A stretch of DNA of 64,000 nt from Opisthorchis felineus. Its lineage: Eukaryota > Platyhelminthes > Trematoda > Opisthorchiida > Opisthorchiidae. A model generated the notes under the pieces. That model saw only the letters and a list, made by a program, of their open reading frames with translations, searched no databases and was not told where the DNA came from. Made by a program: the position numbers and the translations under genes. Of the stretch, positions 35,460 to 46,200 are shown one piece after another. The stretch covers positions 1 through 64,000 of the forward strand of contig SJOL01003093.1 in assembly GCA_004794785.1 (NCBI GenBank), in the 5' to 3' direction. How positions within the stretch are numbered: the first letter of the stretch is position 1; every line of letters begins with the position of its first letter.

Positions 35460-35959
35460 AACGCTTATCACCAACGAAAGCCACACAGGAAGCCGCTTTA
35501 AGTGCTTTGAACGAGGCGGTGAGGCTCCTACTCATAATCACTGACTACGGTAGTCAGGTTCGCTATCCGACCTACACACAGTCAATGAGCAGCTCCCCAG
35601 CTTCCCCACCGCCACCATCTTTGGATACCATGAATGTATCATCGCTATCCACATCTTCGCCTTGTGACGCATACCAAATGTCTAACCCGGGCCCCATGTG
35701 TAAGCGCTGTGGCGTGAATCCCGCTTCCAGGCCGTTTTTCTTCTCTGGTCCATTCGTCGATACTCAGGGAGAACCGGGATGTGATATCCTTTCAGATCTA
35801 CCACATGGGGAGCTGCGTTTCTACCCTGTCACTACTAGTTCCACTCAACTGACACCTGAACATGAACCATCTAACAATCAGCGACGATCATCTGCACCGC
35901 TGGCCTCCGCAACTGGATTCACTACGCTCACTATGTCGACTGGCCGGGGACATAGCGAG
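35460..35959 (+). CDS. ZNF395/ZNF704-like gene, third visible exon
   Basis: The acceptor TTACTTCTCAACAG| precedes 35460. The most likely donor is GCGAG|GTTGGT at 35959/35960. A second donor four bases on (GTTG|GTGAAA, exon end 35963) would change the phase. The 500-bp exon starts with two bases that complete Gln with the previous exon and, with the first donor, ends on a codon boundary. The product begins with a probable helix (TQEAALSALNEAVRLLLI), then a Ser/Pro-rich stretch (SSSPASPPPPSLDTMN), and includes CKRCGVNPASRPFFFSGP. The CxxC pair is the only zinc-ligand-like pattern seen between the two family domains. It is not a C2H2 finger. The coding call rests on the open frame, splice sites and phase agreement. 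Confidence 0.65.
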
Positions 35960-38044
35960 GTTGGTGAAAGAGTCTTCTCTTGCTTCTTGCTTTTCACTTT
36001 CATCCGAGACTTCACATGTACCATCACTGTGTCCTGCTGGACTGTAGTGGTGTACCCAACAAAAAACGACCTCCAATTAAATGATGATCCTTTTTAAATG
36101 TGGAAAGTGTGCACATCCCGCCGTGCATGGGATAATTTGAACGTACGTCGACGAAATAAAATGCATTAGTGGGACTCTGTTCATGAAAATAAGCACCAGT
36201 GTTTGTCATGCCTCTGTTTAATCGTCCAAGCTAGCTGGGAACGAAGCTCGACCGAAGATCAGGAAAATAGATATGACTCTTCATAGCTGTAGTTAGTGTC
36301 CCATGGAATCAACTCGAGGGTCTGATTTCAGCCCCGTGGCCTGTGGTGAATGCAATTGAGTGGTGAGCATTTCAAGACTCCTTGGTATCAGATCCACTCT
36401 TTAGCCTCAGTTTTTGTCGGTCCGTTTGGTTACAGCGTTGGCACTTAGTGACCAAGTTTGGTTGATAAACTGTGCACATCTTTTGACAGACTCTGATTGA
36501 GGATATTGTAGACATACCTAGACATCTCCGCTATATATGTAAATAATTCCAACCACAGCCGCCTGTGTTCACGTGTGTTTGATGGCTAATGGGTAAATCT
36601 CTGCGCGAAGCCTTAGTGCTTCATTTCACTGAAAATAGTTGAAGCGCTTGAAAACGCAATTTCATGATTTTTTTAGCTGTCCAGCAGTTCAAAAGCGTAG
36701 GATGCTCCGATTGTCGTTCTGATCGACCCAACTCGCTTGGGTGCATCAGTAAGCTTTCTGCCGCTTATAAACGTTGGGTGCGGTTCATTCACACGTGGAA
36801 TGTATGTCGTGTGAAGCAGAGCACATGGCCATAGGTTCAATTCTTGATGCGTTAATCGAACAGGAGGATAGGAGTATTGCCAAGGAATTCGAGTTGGGGA
36901 ATTCCGGTCAGGCTGATGAAACACTGGATGGGGATAGTCAGTTCCACTTGACAGACGGTACGCACTGATGGCAAACTCGGTGTCCCAGATGGTATGCCAG
37001 TACTGCCCGTTCACAAACTAGCTGTGTAATCCGGTCGAAATATAATTTGTTGCGCTAAATTCTATACAGTGAGTCGATGATGGATTGAGCGGACGAAATA
37101 GATCCAGAGGTTGGGCCAAAGCGGTGATTTATCCTACCGGATGGGAAGACCACTCCATCTAGATAGAATTGGCCGTTGAAACTCCTTACGTTATCTAGAT
37201 ACTCAGTAATGCCTAGCTTCCCTTCTAGAAGTCAATGTGTGGACGGAATAAAATCAGACAGAATTTACATACTGCTCATATCAATTGATTGGGTTGAGTT
37301 CAGTTGTTCACTGCACCTAAAGCGCAATGCTGCAAAATGAAATAAAACAGAAAGCTGTGACCGTCCAGGAGTTACTTCTTTCGGTACAAGTGATTATATT
37401 GAACATAACAATCCGTGATATGGATAAAGAGGCCTCCGTTTTGGGGTGGTGGACTATCCCTTTGTCAATTGAATTGCTTTCTGTGTATTGTTATTTATTT
37501 TATTTCTGACCAGAAAACGTCACATTTCTGGAGGCTTGTTTCTTCCAGCGGATGTCCGCCACCGAGAGCAATGAAGCTCCTCTATCGACTGCTCATCAAT
37601 TCAGAATGATGCAAGACTAATTAATTTCACTTCGAGAAAAATTGTATTCAGCTATCATAAGACCTTTAATGCGCAACTTGGTCTTGAAAAAACCTTAAGG
37701 CAAAATTCACCTCGATAGGTACACCTAACTACTTGGGGACGGTAGCCGTTATCCTATCCAGATTAGTCCACGGGCTCAACGAAACCAGTGAATTGAGAAT
37801 GCTGCATTTCGCAGAAAAAAAAAACAGAATTCAAAGTTGCGTCACTCCTCTGAAGCAGCTGACCGGTCTTCTTTACATGTTGTTTGTGTATGCGAACAAC
37901 TGATACACATATACCAACTTCTGGTCCACTTTTAAGGTACATAACCGTCCACAACAAGCATCCTCTCTGATCCCACTTCTTTTTTCTATTTTCCCCACTT
38001 CAGTGGGTGGTTTTCCTCGGACTGATGTTAAGGTGACGTCTTTG

Positions 38045-38060
38045 TATATATATATATATA
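38045..38060 (+). repeat. TA dinucleotide microsatellite
   Basis: About eight TA units inside an intron of the ZNF395/704-like gene. Confidence 0.8.
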
Positions 38061-38479
38061 GTGCGGTGCTTTTTGTTCACTAGCCTATTTTCGTTCTGAT
38101 CCTGAATACTCTTTGTTACTCTTAGATTAAGTCACCAATACAAGTACTTGTTGGTTTTTCCACCCATGAGTCACCCTTTATTCTCAGCTTTACCGAATCT
38201 CATCACAACATGTGACACCTCCAAGTGCATGCTTTTTACGATTCTGATCATGTGTAACATTTGTTCCATGCTACAAGCCTCTCCACTTGAACCGATAGCT
38301 GAGAAGTCGCAGCGTAATTCCAAGCGACCGAATATCTATTCTCCAACTACCTTGGGGAAGATACGATAACTTACCAATAATACTTGCCTGCTGGGTCTTA
38401 CCAAAGCCGTCCTAGCATACTGCTGTTCATGCATATACCGTTGAATCACACGACTTTGTTGTTCACGACCGTAAGACTC

Positions 38480-38616
38480 AAGATAGCTCAGTAGTTAAGA
38501 CGGGAACTTACCGACCGGAAGATCTATGGTTCGAACCCAACCTCAGCATCTTGACTACTCCTGCCTAGACATCCTTCGGGTGGCATCGCAGCCATGCAGC
38601 AAAATGGTGTTACGGG
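38480..38616 (+). mobile_element. tRNA-derived SINE, copy F (internally deleted)
   Basis: A box GATAGCTCAGTAGTTAAG and B box GGTTCGAACCCA are intact. After CTGCCTAG the sequence jumps directly to the ATCCTTCGGGTGGCAT block, so about 45 bp of the body are missing. The copy ends near GGTGTTACGGG. Confidence 0.75.
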
Positions 38617-39137
38617 TGGACGGCTATGGGACTCGTCGATGAGTCACTTGAGTAGCTGGTGCCAAAATAACTGGACACCAAATAGTCCCGGTCAGCATTA
38701 TTCCGGCTCCCCTTGTGACAATGTAACACTCTCGGGCGTCATACAATTTCGTTGCTCGATGCGCTTCTTTGTATCATGCATTGTCATTCATTTGGCTCTG
38801 GCTAGTCCTACTCAGACTTGTCCAGCTAAGTTTTGTCGGTGACCTTCTGCGTTGTCGAAACGCCGTTTGATCGGCCCACTTATATGTTGTGAGTCATGGC
38901 TTATGATTTGTAGGTTTTGGACGGAAATGACGACCCTGCTTTTAGCGTGAACTGAAACCTTTCACTTTTTGTTCGATTCTGATGTTGAACGGCGTACTGA
39001 CATTGTTGCTTTCTACTCTCTGATGTTGGATTTTCCACCGACTGACGCTAGCTGTGGGTTTCGGGTCGTCAATTACGTTAAAGGATTGTGTCCACCAATT
39101 AGCGATCACTGAGTCTCGATATTTCGCTCAGCCTTAG

Positions 39138-39327
39138 CTGCTAATGTGATGAAGAAAAACAATACGCCAGGGGACAAAACGAGCATTTTTCCACCTGATT
39201 TGTTTCGGCTATTGCACAAGTTCCGGGCCGGCAGCCCGCGTGATGCGGCATTCGAACGGTTTTTATGGGTGGTTAATAGTTCCGCTCCTGCAAGCACACT
39301 TTGGTTGGACGTGGTCACGTACCCGAT
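39138..39327 (+). other. Candidate additional exon of the ZNF395/704-like gene
   Basis: The frame open from 39113 to 39337 reads like real protein (TSIFPPDLFRLLHKFRAGSP, then FERFLWVVNSSAPAS). A possible acceptor (GCTCAGCCTTAG|) and donor (CCGATG|GTGAAC) would make a 190-bp exon. It starts with two codon bases and ends on a codon boundary. That phase fits only if the preceding exon uses its alternative donor at 35963. It then joins 39966 in frame. The donor is weak, so this could equally be a chance frame or repeat remnant. Confidence 0.3.
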
Positions 39328-39965
39328 GGTGAACTAATTATGGACATACCACAACCAGCTGACCCGTTGTACGGCCTTGTTTTATCCTGTTTTTTTCGAC
39401 GAACATGCGATATCAGGTGTTGCAAAAATCGTTTTCTCACGTTTGAGGCTATCCGAATGTTGTGTCTAATCCATGTACATAGAAATCGCTTCTCCAGCTC
39501 TGTGGACTGCCGTCATTCCGGTGTACTTTGCAATCTTGTGACCAGGGGCGATTTCCTCTGCATCTACAATGCTGAGGTTCTCGTCTTCAATTACATTGGA
39601 CAAATTTATTTGCTTCTGGTGCACCCTTTCAGCTGACTGACTCTCCAGTTACTAGTGAACAAAATGTAGGTCTCCAATGATGAAGGTGCGCTCTATTCGT
39701 ACCCGTCTGAAACACGAGTGGACAACAATTTTAACGTCGCTGGTGACTTCTGCTTGTGAAGAGGAGGTTTATAATTTTCATGAGCTTTACTATTTACATT
39801 CAACTGTCTCTGCTAGTGGGCCGGAGCAACCTGCTGGACAAGCCGTTCACGATTGCTTGATATATCATTCATGCTGTCAAGTTGGGACTTTTCCCATTGC
39901 ACCCTTATTCTTTTAGGTGAGCTAACCAATTAATCTTCAATCCATGTAACCCTATCTATTTTCAG

Positions 39966-40487
39966 ACGACTCTCAGCAGACACTTCAAAGATTGGATCAC
40001 TGAAAGATATCCCGTTGACACTACTCATCCAATCCGATCTTTGGACACTCGTGCAGATAGTCCATTGGATCCCCAGGTGCCTATAGCTTTAAGGGCGCTC
40101 AATAGGGTGTGCTTGAGCGCAGATGATCCAATGTGTTTAGATCTCACCGATCTCCTGCGCAAGTTGACCTTCGTCCTCTTGGCCCTTGCCGAAGAGCCCG
40201 TACACTCAGACACCACAATGCCGGTCACGACTTCGGTCTGCGAACCGGTGGTTCGCAAGTATACCTCAGTTGGGACACAGTCCAGCCTTGGGGAGGGTCG
40301 AGAGACGCCACAACTGTCGTCCAAAATCGGAATGGTACGTACAACCGAAAAGCACGCCGACGGCGAACACGGAGTAGCAGCACGGACGCAAATTAGCAGT
40401 GCAAGATCCTCTGGTGCCCCTAACAATCCCCTCACTCACAGTGCATCCGAGATCAACAAGTCTGGATACAATCCGCCTGTGGATCAT
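39966..40487 (+). CDS. ZNF395/ZNF704-like gene, fourth visible exon
   Basis: The acceptor CTATTTTCAG| precedes 39966 and the strong donor GATCAT|GTGAGT follows 40487. The exon is exactly 174 codons, open from end to end, and begins and ends on codon boundaries, matching both neighbours. It encodes SRHFKDWITERYPVDTTH, then a leucine-rich probably helical segment (ALRALNRVCLSADD and LTDLLRKLTFVLLALAEE), and a hydrophilic Ser/Thr/Gly-rich tail. I recognise no catalogued domain. In vertebrate relatives the C2H2 finger would be expected before this point. It is not in this exon. Confidence 0.7.
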
Positions 40488-41197
40488 GTGAGTGACTCTT
40501 ACCACACCACTTCATTGTGTCGATTTCAAGAAAATTGTTTGCTAGTTCTTTACTGGTCAGTTGGGTTCGACTACTAACGAAACACTTTAATTTGTTGATT
40601 TGGTTCGTTTGTTCAAGGGTTTTGTTTGTCTGGTAGGTCTCCAGTCACGTGTATCGCTACCAATAATCGGAATTGACTTTTAGGCACATTTTTACAATAG
40701 GGGTTTGATCAATCGTTTCAGGGATCCAGCAACAGGTCCAGCTAAATCCAGAGCTCCAAAGTACTGCACCTGGAAAGTTATCCTAAAGAGCCGTGTTATC
40801 GTAGCGTGAAGATCGATTTTTTATAGCCGATTTCGTCAACCCGCACTAATTGTTTTCTGCGAAGAACAGCAAATTGAAGTGGATACTAAACAGCTGGGTC
40901 CAGCAGAATCCAGACCGCCTCCCCGACAGATAATAGGGGTCCCCCTTGATCACTGTGCGTCCTTAAAGCAGCCACATGAACTATTAAAAGTGTCGTTTTA
41001 AGTCTTTACTGTTGAAACAACGTATACACACAATTTTCAAGACGGATGCAACAGCCAATTTGGAAGCGTCCATGCAGGGATTCGAACCCGGGTCGGCGAA
41101 ATCGAAGTCCGCGATGTTAACCACTCGCTATGCGGGGCCACATTAATCCACGGATTTCGCTTCTCTTCGTTTCTTCCCCGTTTTCTTGTCCAACTAG
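40488..41197 (+). other. Last intron of the ZNF395/704-like gene
   Basis: A 710-bp intron, GTGAGT...TTGTCCAACTAG. It contains a tRNA-like relic on the minus strand (41070-41143) and is otherwise plain sequence. Confidence 0.65.
41070..41143 (-). pseudogene. tRNA-like relic (tRNA-Arg-TCG-like), probable SINE head
   Basis: On the minus strand I see a GGCCCCG start, the A-box-like TAGCGAGTGGTTAACA, a 5-bp anticodon stem GCGGA/TTCGC around a 7-base loop CTTCGAT (anticodon TCG), and a T arm with B box GGGTTCGAATCCC. The acceptor stem does not pair and the T stem has one mismatch, so it is not a working tRNA. It lies antisense in the last intron of the ZNF395/704-like gene. Confidence 0.6.
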
Positions 41198-41833
41198 ATT
41201 TCGAGAACACTCCCGACAATGGTCCACACCGTGGGGTCTGTGACCCAAAGCGAGGTGCAACGTTCAACTGTACCCACCTTGTCCGTTTTCGGTGGCCAGT
41301 CTTATTCCAGTGATGCTTCGCCTGGTCCCTCATTCGTGAATCGCGTTGACCCGAGTGCCGCGTCACGTAGCATGCAACCAACGCTGTCTCACACTCGTAT
41401 TCACCCAAACCATAGGAAACAACGCACCATGTCTGAAACAGCACCCTCAACTTCCGGTTTATCGTTCGTGTCGACAGCGGGCACGGTTCTGGGTAGATCA
41501 GACGTGAAAAAATGCCGTAAGGTTTACGGGATCGAACATCGTGACCAATGGTGTAATCAATGTCGTTGGAAAAAGGCTTGCCGTCGCTTCCCTGATGCTT
41601 CGCCGATTGTAGTAACCTCCTCACCTTCATCCTTCACATCCACGCCACCTTTGGGACCGACTGTCAGCACACATACGCAGCTGGTCGCATTTGAGGCCAC
41701 TCACACCAGTGAAGGTTCAGTAGATGCGTCTACTTCACTCCAATCGGTGGAGGACAAGGCTCCCACTGTCATCGAGTCGGTTCCAGCTTCTTGCGAAACC
41801 GACGTATCACTAGGGTCCCCATTTCAGCCGTAG
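41198..41833 (+). CDS. ZNF395/ZNF704-like gene, last exon with C-clamp
   Basis: The acceptor GTCCAACTAG| precedes 41198, and the exon starts on a codon boundary, matching the previous exon. It has 212 codons ending in TAG (41831-41833). Positions 41507-41596 encode [16 protein letters not shown] followed by [12 protein letters not shown]. This is almost identical to the C-terminal C-clamp of vertebrate ZNF395/ZNF704, with Cys spacing C-x12-C-x2-C-x5-C. In this family and in TCF proteins the C-clamp is a DNA-binding module, so the product is expected to be a nuclear DNA-binding regulator. The flanks are Ser/Thr/Pro-rich and probably disordered. Unlike the vertebrate proteins, about 80 residues follow the C-clamp. 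This exon gives the strongest identification in the window. Confidence 0.85.
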   Translation: MSRTLPTMVHTVGSVTQSEVQRSTVPTLSVFGGQSYSSDASPGPSFVNRVDPSAASRSMQPTLSHTRIHPNHRKQRTMSETAPSTSGLSFVSTAGTVLGRSDVKKCRKVYGIEHRDQWCNQCRWKKACRRFPDASPIVVTSSPSSFTSTPPLGPTVSTHTQLVAFEATHTSEGSVDASTSLQSVEDKAPTVIESVPASCETDVSLGSPFQP

Positions 41834-43200
41834 CCGTTTTATTGGACAGTCACGCATCCGAGTGATTTGAGTTTCCCATGCGAAACTTATTCCACCTACC
41901 GGTGCCGGACCACCTTGATGTTTCCTCGAACACCTCACTCCGTGCATCATTTACTCATGCCACCCGTTTTGTCCATCGTTCCAAGCGCTTTCATTGACAG
42001 TGAATTCATGGCATTTTTACCACCAGGTATAACTGTCCACATTACTTTCTCTTTTTTTATCACGCCATTAAGTCATTCGGATTGTTTTTGTTATTTTGTG
42101 CACCATACAGATTGCTGTTTGTTTTTTTGGGTTTATCATGATGATTTCCGACTCATCACGCAATGTCCAAATTCTCTCAAGGTCATCTCCCATTGGACAT
42201 TCCATTGTTGCCCGAAACCTCATCGTTTTTCTACAGTTTGACATCCTTTCTAACCGTCTATTTTCTACGCGCCATCCTTTTCAATTTCTCTATCAGTGCC
42301 CCTCACCCACCCACCCAACCATTTTCCGGTGCGTCGCGTGCCTGTGCTTGAAATCTCTTGTCATTTATTAATCCCGTGTTTTTGCTGGCTCATCCAGATT
42401 TAAAATCCCATGAGATCCGAGTGTTTTCCACTTCATACCGATCAACAATGTGATGTGCCTTTTGTTCGACTGATACTGTTCATGAACCGAGACTTCCCTT
42501 TCCCACACACGTTACTATACCATAGTCTTTCATTCACCTTTTTCGTCCGTTTCATACCGGTTTTTGTTTGACTGTTTTATCTAAGGAGTTCTCGATCGAT
42601 TTTCAAATACACACACACACACACATCCGTGGTATATTTTCCCGCAGATTTCTAACAGACGTTTTAATTTTGTGTTTCATGTGCACGCTTCCCAGTCATT
42701 CTGTTTGACTGCGTGGTCGACCCCTTCTATTGGCTATGCATTTCACTCATTCCCGTCTTGCCCCTTTCTTTGACTACTTCATGGGCCACAATCCATGCTA
42801 GTATGCTTTCCTGTCCTCTTCGCACCAAGGATTCTGTCGCTCTCGATGTTACTGGATCCCGCGCACAACTTCTACTGTCATCCAACCTCCCGGTTTCTAC
42901 ACCAGATCGTCATCCCTATCATGTCATTTTCTACGCAACTTGTTTTTTTTGGACCGCCAAGCGCGGTTTGCAATCCTGCTCATCCCGTATCATCTTGGTT
43001 GATTTTTGGAGGGTGATTTTTTACAGGCTTTTCTATGTCCTCGCCAGACTTATCTCCTGAGCAACTGTGATAGCTCAACAAGTCTTCCCTCCTTTGTGTT
43101 TTTTTCTCTACTGCATTCATGCAAACTCCCAGATCGTTTGAATTGACAGCACTACATACACGCGCGCGCCAGTTCATCTTGTAGTGTTTTTAGAGCAAAA
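41834..43200 (+). other. Pyrimidine-rich stretch, probable 3' UTR and downstream sequence
   Basis: Directly after the stop codon, the plus strand is unusually rich in T and C for about 1.3 kb. Frames here (41867-42241, 42713-43060) are hydrophobic, as expected from translated T-rich sequence, and I do not believe they code. No clear AATAAA was found, so the transcript end cannot be placed. A CA run lies at 42608-42624. Confidence 0.45.
42608..42624 (+). repeat. CA dinucleotide microsatellite
   Basis: About eight CA units in the probable 3' UTR of the ZNF395/704-like gene. Confidence 0.85.
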
Positions 43201-46200
43201 GATTTCATACAGAGTGTCGAACGCATTGGTTTTCTCGATGAACGTGTTGGTTTCTGGTGGACTGTTCCGACACGTCTTCTTTGGGGACCGTAGTACTGTT
43301 AAATCCTGTTTTGATACAGGTTTGTTCGGTTCCGGACGTGAGTCATACGAAGCCTTTGGTAATTGATCATTTGGCTGTTGATCTACCAATATTCCAACAC
43401 ATTACCAAACGAAGCCTTTCCACCTTTTGTGGGACTTACCAGGTGTGTGTAGGTGGCATCAGTCTAACCCGTATTCCTCTCCAGATTCACCTAACGAGCT
43501 CCGATGGGAAAAAGCCTTTTCAGGAAAATCTTCGCTAGAACACATGTGTATGTTAACGTATTGTGGGTCAACATAGCTGGAATGCAGTTGTTAACTCACT
43601 ACTTGCATTTACGTGACGCTAGCGCTCTCATACTGTGTCAGTTGTGGAGCCCCGACGGGTGAGTTGGGGAAAGTTTGCCCTGGTCTATAGCGGTGGAGTA
43701 TCCTGTTACCCGTGCATCCATTGCAGTCGAAATGGTTCGTTTCGAGCAGCCCCCGGCATGTGTACTTTATGCGCGCGGAACGTGCCGTACTATAGTGGAA
43801 AATGAATGGATTGGCGGATGACATCGTCAACATTGTTCCGCGCAGTGCTAGTGGTCATTGCAGTGCTTTCATTCATAAACTGATCGATGTTTCTCATTGG
43901 CTTACTGGTCATGCTCCTTTCGGTTTACGTCCGAGTTACAGCAACAGATCCGGATCCGTGCAAATCGTTCGTGTTGTCTCATTTATGTGCGGGTGTCCTG
44001 TGGTCCAGCCACCGATGACAGGCAAATCCGTGTCGGACGCCAGCCAACCAACGAAGCTTGACTTCAACATACACTTTTCTAGATGACTGATAACAAAGGA
44101 CTTAACACAGCCTTCTCAGGACCAAACACTGGATGCTCCTATTTACTGGCAGTTATCGGACGCAGGATGCATCCGACGATGGAGATTACTGAACTGGGTA
44201 GCCGAAGTGTCGAGGCGTGCAGGAAATGGCACCAACCAAGAATGTAAGACAACTGGATATTATGGTGAAAATGCTCGTGACTGCATGGCTGACCTGTCAA
44301 ATGAAACCATCCGAGGGTAGCCTTAATCGTGGAACGAAAGGACTGACATTAAGGTACCAATGTGGCTATCGAAAGACAGGTCGACGTACCGTCACATATA
44401 ACATCTACTAAGTCCTTACTGGGGCATTATAGAGTAGACATCCGTGAACTTTAAGTTCACTCTTACTGCCGTCATCTCCACCTTTGGTCTGCTGTAAACT
44501 TTGTCCCTCACACAACAATGGAGCGGCTTAATGGTGGGATCTATGGAACGGCAGTGTGGACTGTGCCTTTGCATGCACTTTGAGAAATTGTCCATCCCCA
44601 TCCCGATAACTGCATTGTTTCGTGACCGTTCAGTTGTCCAGTGTAGTGACTGTGATGGAATATACTGATATTGCGCCTCTGGGGTGCCATTCGTGCTATG
44701 ACACGAAGTTGCTTCTCATACAATTTTACCGATAACCTGTTCCCAAAGTTCTGATATTGTGAGTGAAATCTCCCTAAGACATGGTCCTCCCGTCACATTT
44801 TGGTATCTGGCGCTTATTGTCACGATCATCTTCTCTGCGACCCCAACCTTGTAGACATATTAGCATTGTCTAGGAATCACGCTAGAATGTTACGGTGTGT
44901 CTCGGATTGATATTGTGGTGTCCGTGAATGAAGTTTCCGCAACAAGAACTTACCAAGTACTCGGATCTTGCCACACTCGGGGTTTCATATATTGAAAAGT
45001 TGCCTTCAACATCCCATCCCTCAATTCGTTACCTTGATGCGTACTAGTGATGAGACGGGGTGAGAACTCTGATTTTACACTAAGGGTACTGACAGTTTAT
45101 GCAAACCGTCAGTCACCTAGATCAACTTCATCACTATTTACGTTTTTTTTCGTCTCAATAATTCTCGAATAGGCAGATGTCACTGAACGACTGCCATTCA
45201 CGCACACAGATGAAACCGCCTCCACCCACTCATTCTTGCGAACATTCCCCTGAATAACTACTCATGTTAGCCCAGTAAACAACAAATTTACCCTTAGAAG
45301 ACTAATGTTGGTCGTTTTTAATCTGTGGACACTACCGCTTACACGACTAAGCTGGAAAGTTCGTTGATCAAACCAACCAAGCAACTACTGATTTATTTGG
45401 TCATCAAACAATGTTTCCTCCAACTATAGGTTGGAAGCCAACAGCTTAGGATCAGTTTGGTTTCCAGCCGAGTGGAACGCACGAAGCACAGTCGAACCAC
45501 CATTGGTTTTCCAGTTAGCCTTCCACAGCATCTAACCATCTTATGTAGAACTGTAACACGGAATGTAATTTGATCAAGCAGTGGATCCGTTAGTAGTGAG
45601 GTTACTCCTTCAAAGGAGCGAGGAACCCGCCACAGCAACCGAAGCCCATTTAATGACCATTCAGTGCTTACAAGACAACTGTGGTCTGTATTTCGACAAA
45701 TTCAAAAAACACTGGAACCGACCGGTAAGTCGTCAGCAAACAATCAGTGGATAAATTGATAGTTTTTCTGACGCATCGGCTAGTTTTTTTTGTGCAACCC
45801 AAGTAGACTGTGACCACTGAACTTCCGATAAGTCGGAGATACTTACAACCGGTCGGAAAGCCATCTAGCTAGCCTCTGATCCACGTTTTTCTTGCATTGC
45901 TCAAGAAGTATAGTAACTGAACGGGCACAAATGTGAGCGTGGGTTTCTAGCGTGTACCCTCAGCTGGATAGGATACATTCGGCTTGGTCATCCACAACTT
46001 ACTAACAAATTATCCCAGCTTATCCGCTACTCGCGAAACCTCTGTTGATGAGGACCTGTTGAAACAATCTATGTAAATGGGTATCTGACGTTATATCCGG
46101 TGGGCAGACCATTGATGTCTTTGTGCAGTTTGGTTAGTCCCGTATTTCAAGGCAACCACGGGTTGGTAATGTTTGTCATAGTAACATCTAGTCTACCCGC

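Larger units (their letters stand above)
35960..39965 (+). other. Intron of the ZNF395/704-like gene
   Basis: This is an inferred 4.0-kb intron ending ...TATTTTCAG. It contains SINE copy F, a TA repeat at 38045-38060, and possible extra exons near 39138-39327 and 39677-39916. Frames at 36673-37014 (minus) and 36774-36968 (plus) overlap each other and probably belong to an unnamed repeat. Confidence 0.5.

Noticed and set aside
41037..41630. A 197-codon open frame on the minus strand
   Set aside because: It overlaps the C-clamp exon on the opposite strand and runs through the tRNA-like relic. The plus-strand frame has splice sites, phase agreement and a recognisable domain, so this is a shadow.
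41867..43060. Hydrophobic open frames that look like membrane proteins
   Set aside because: The DNA is simply T/C-rich just after a stop codon. Phe/Leu/Ser-rich translations are expected from such sequence, and no splice sites or starts support them.
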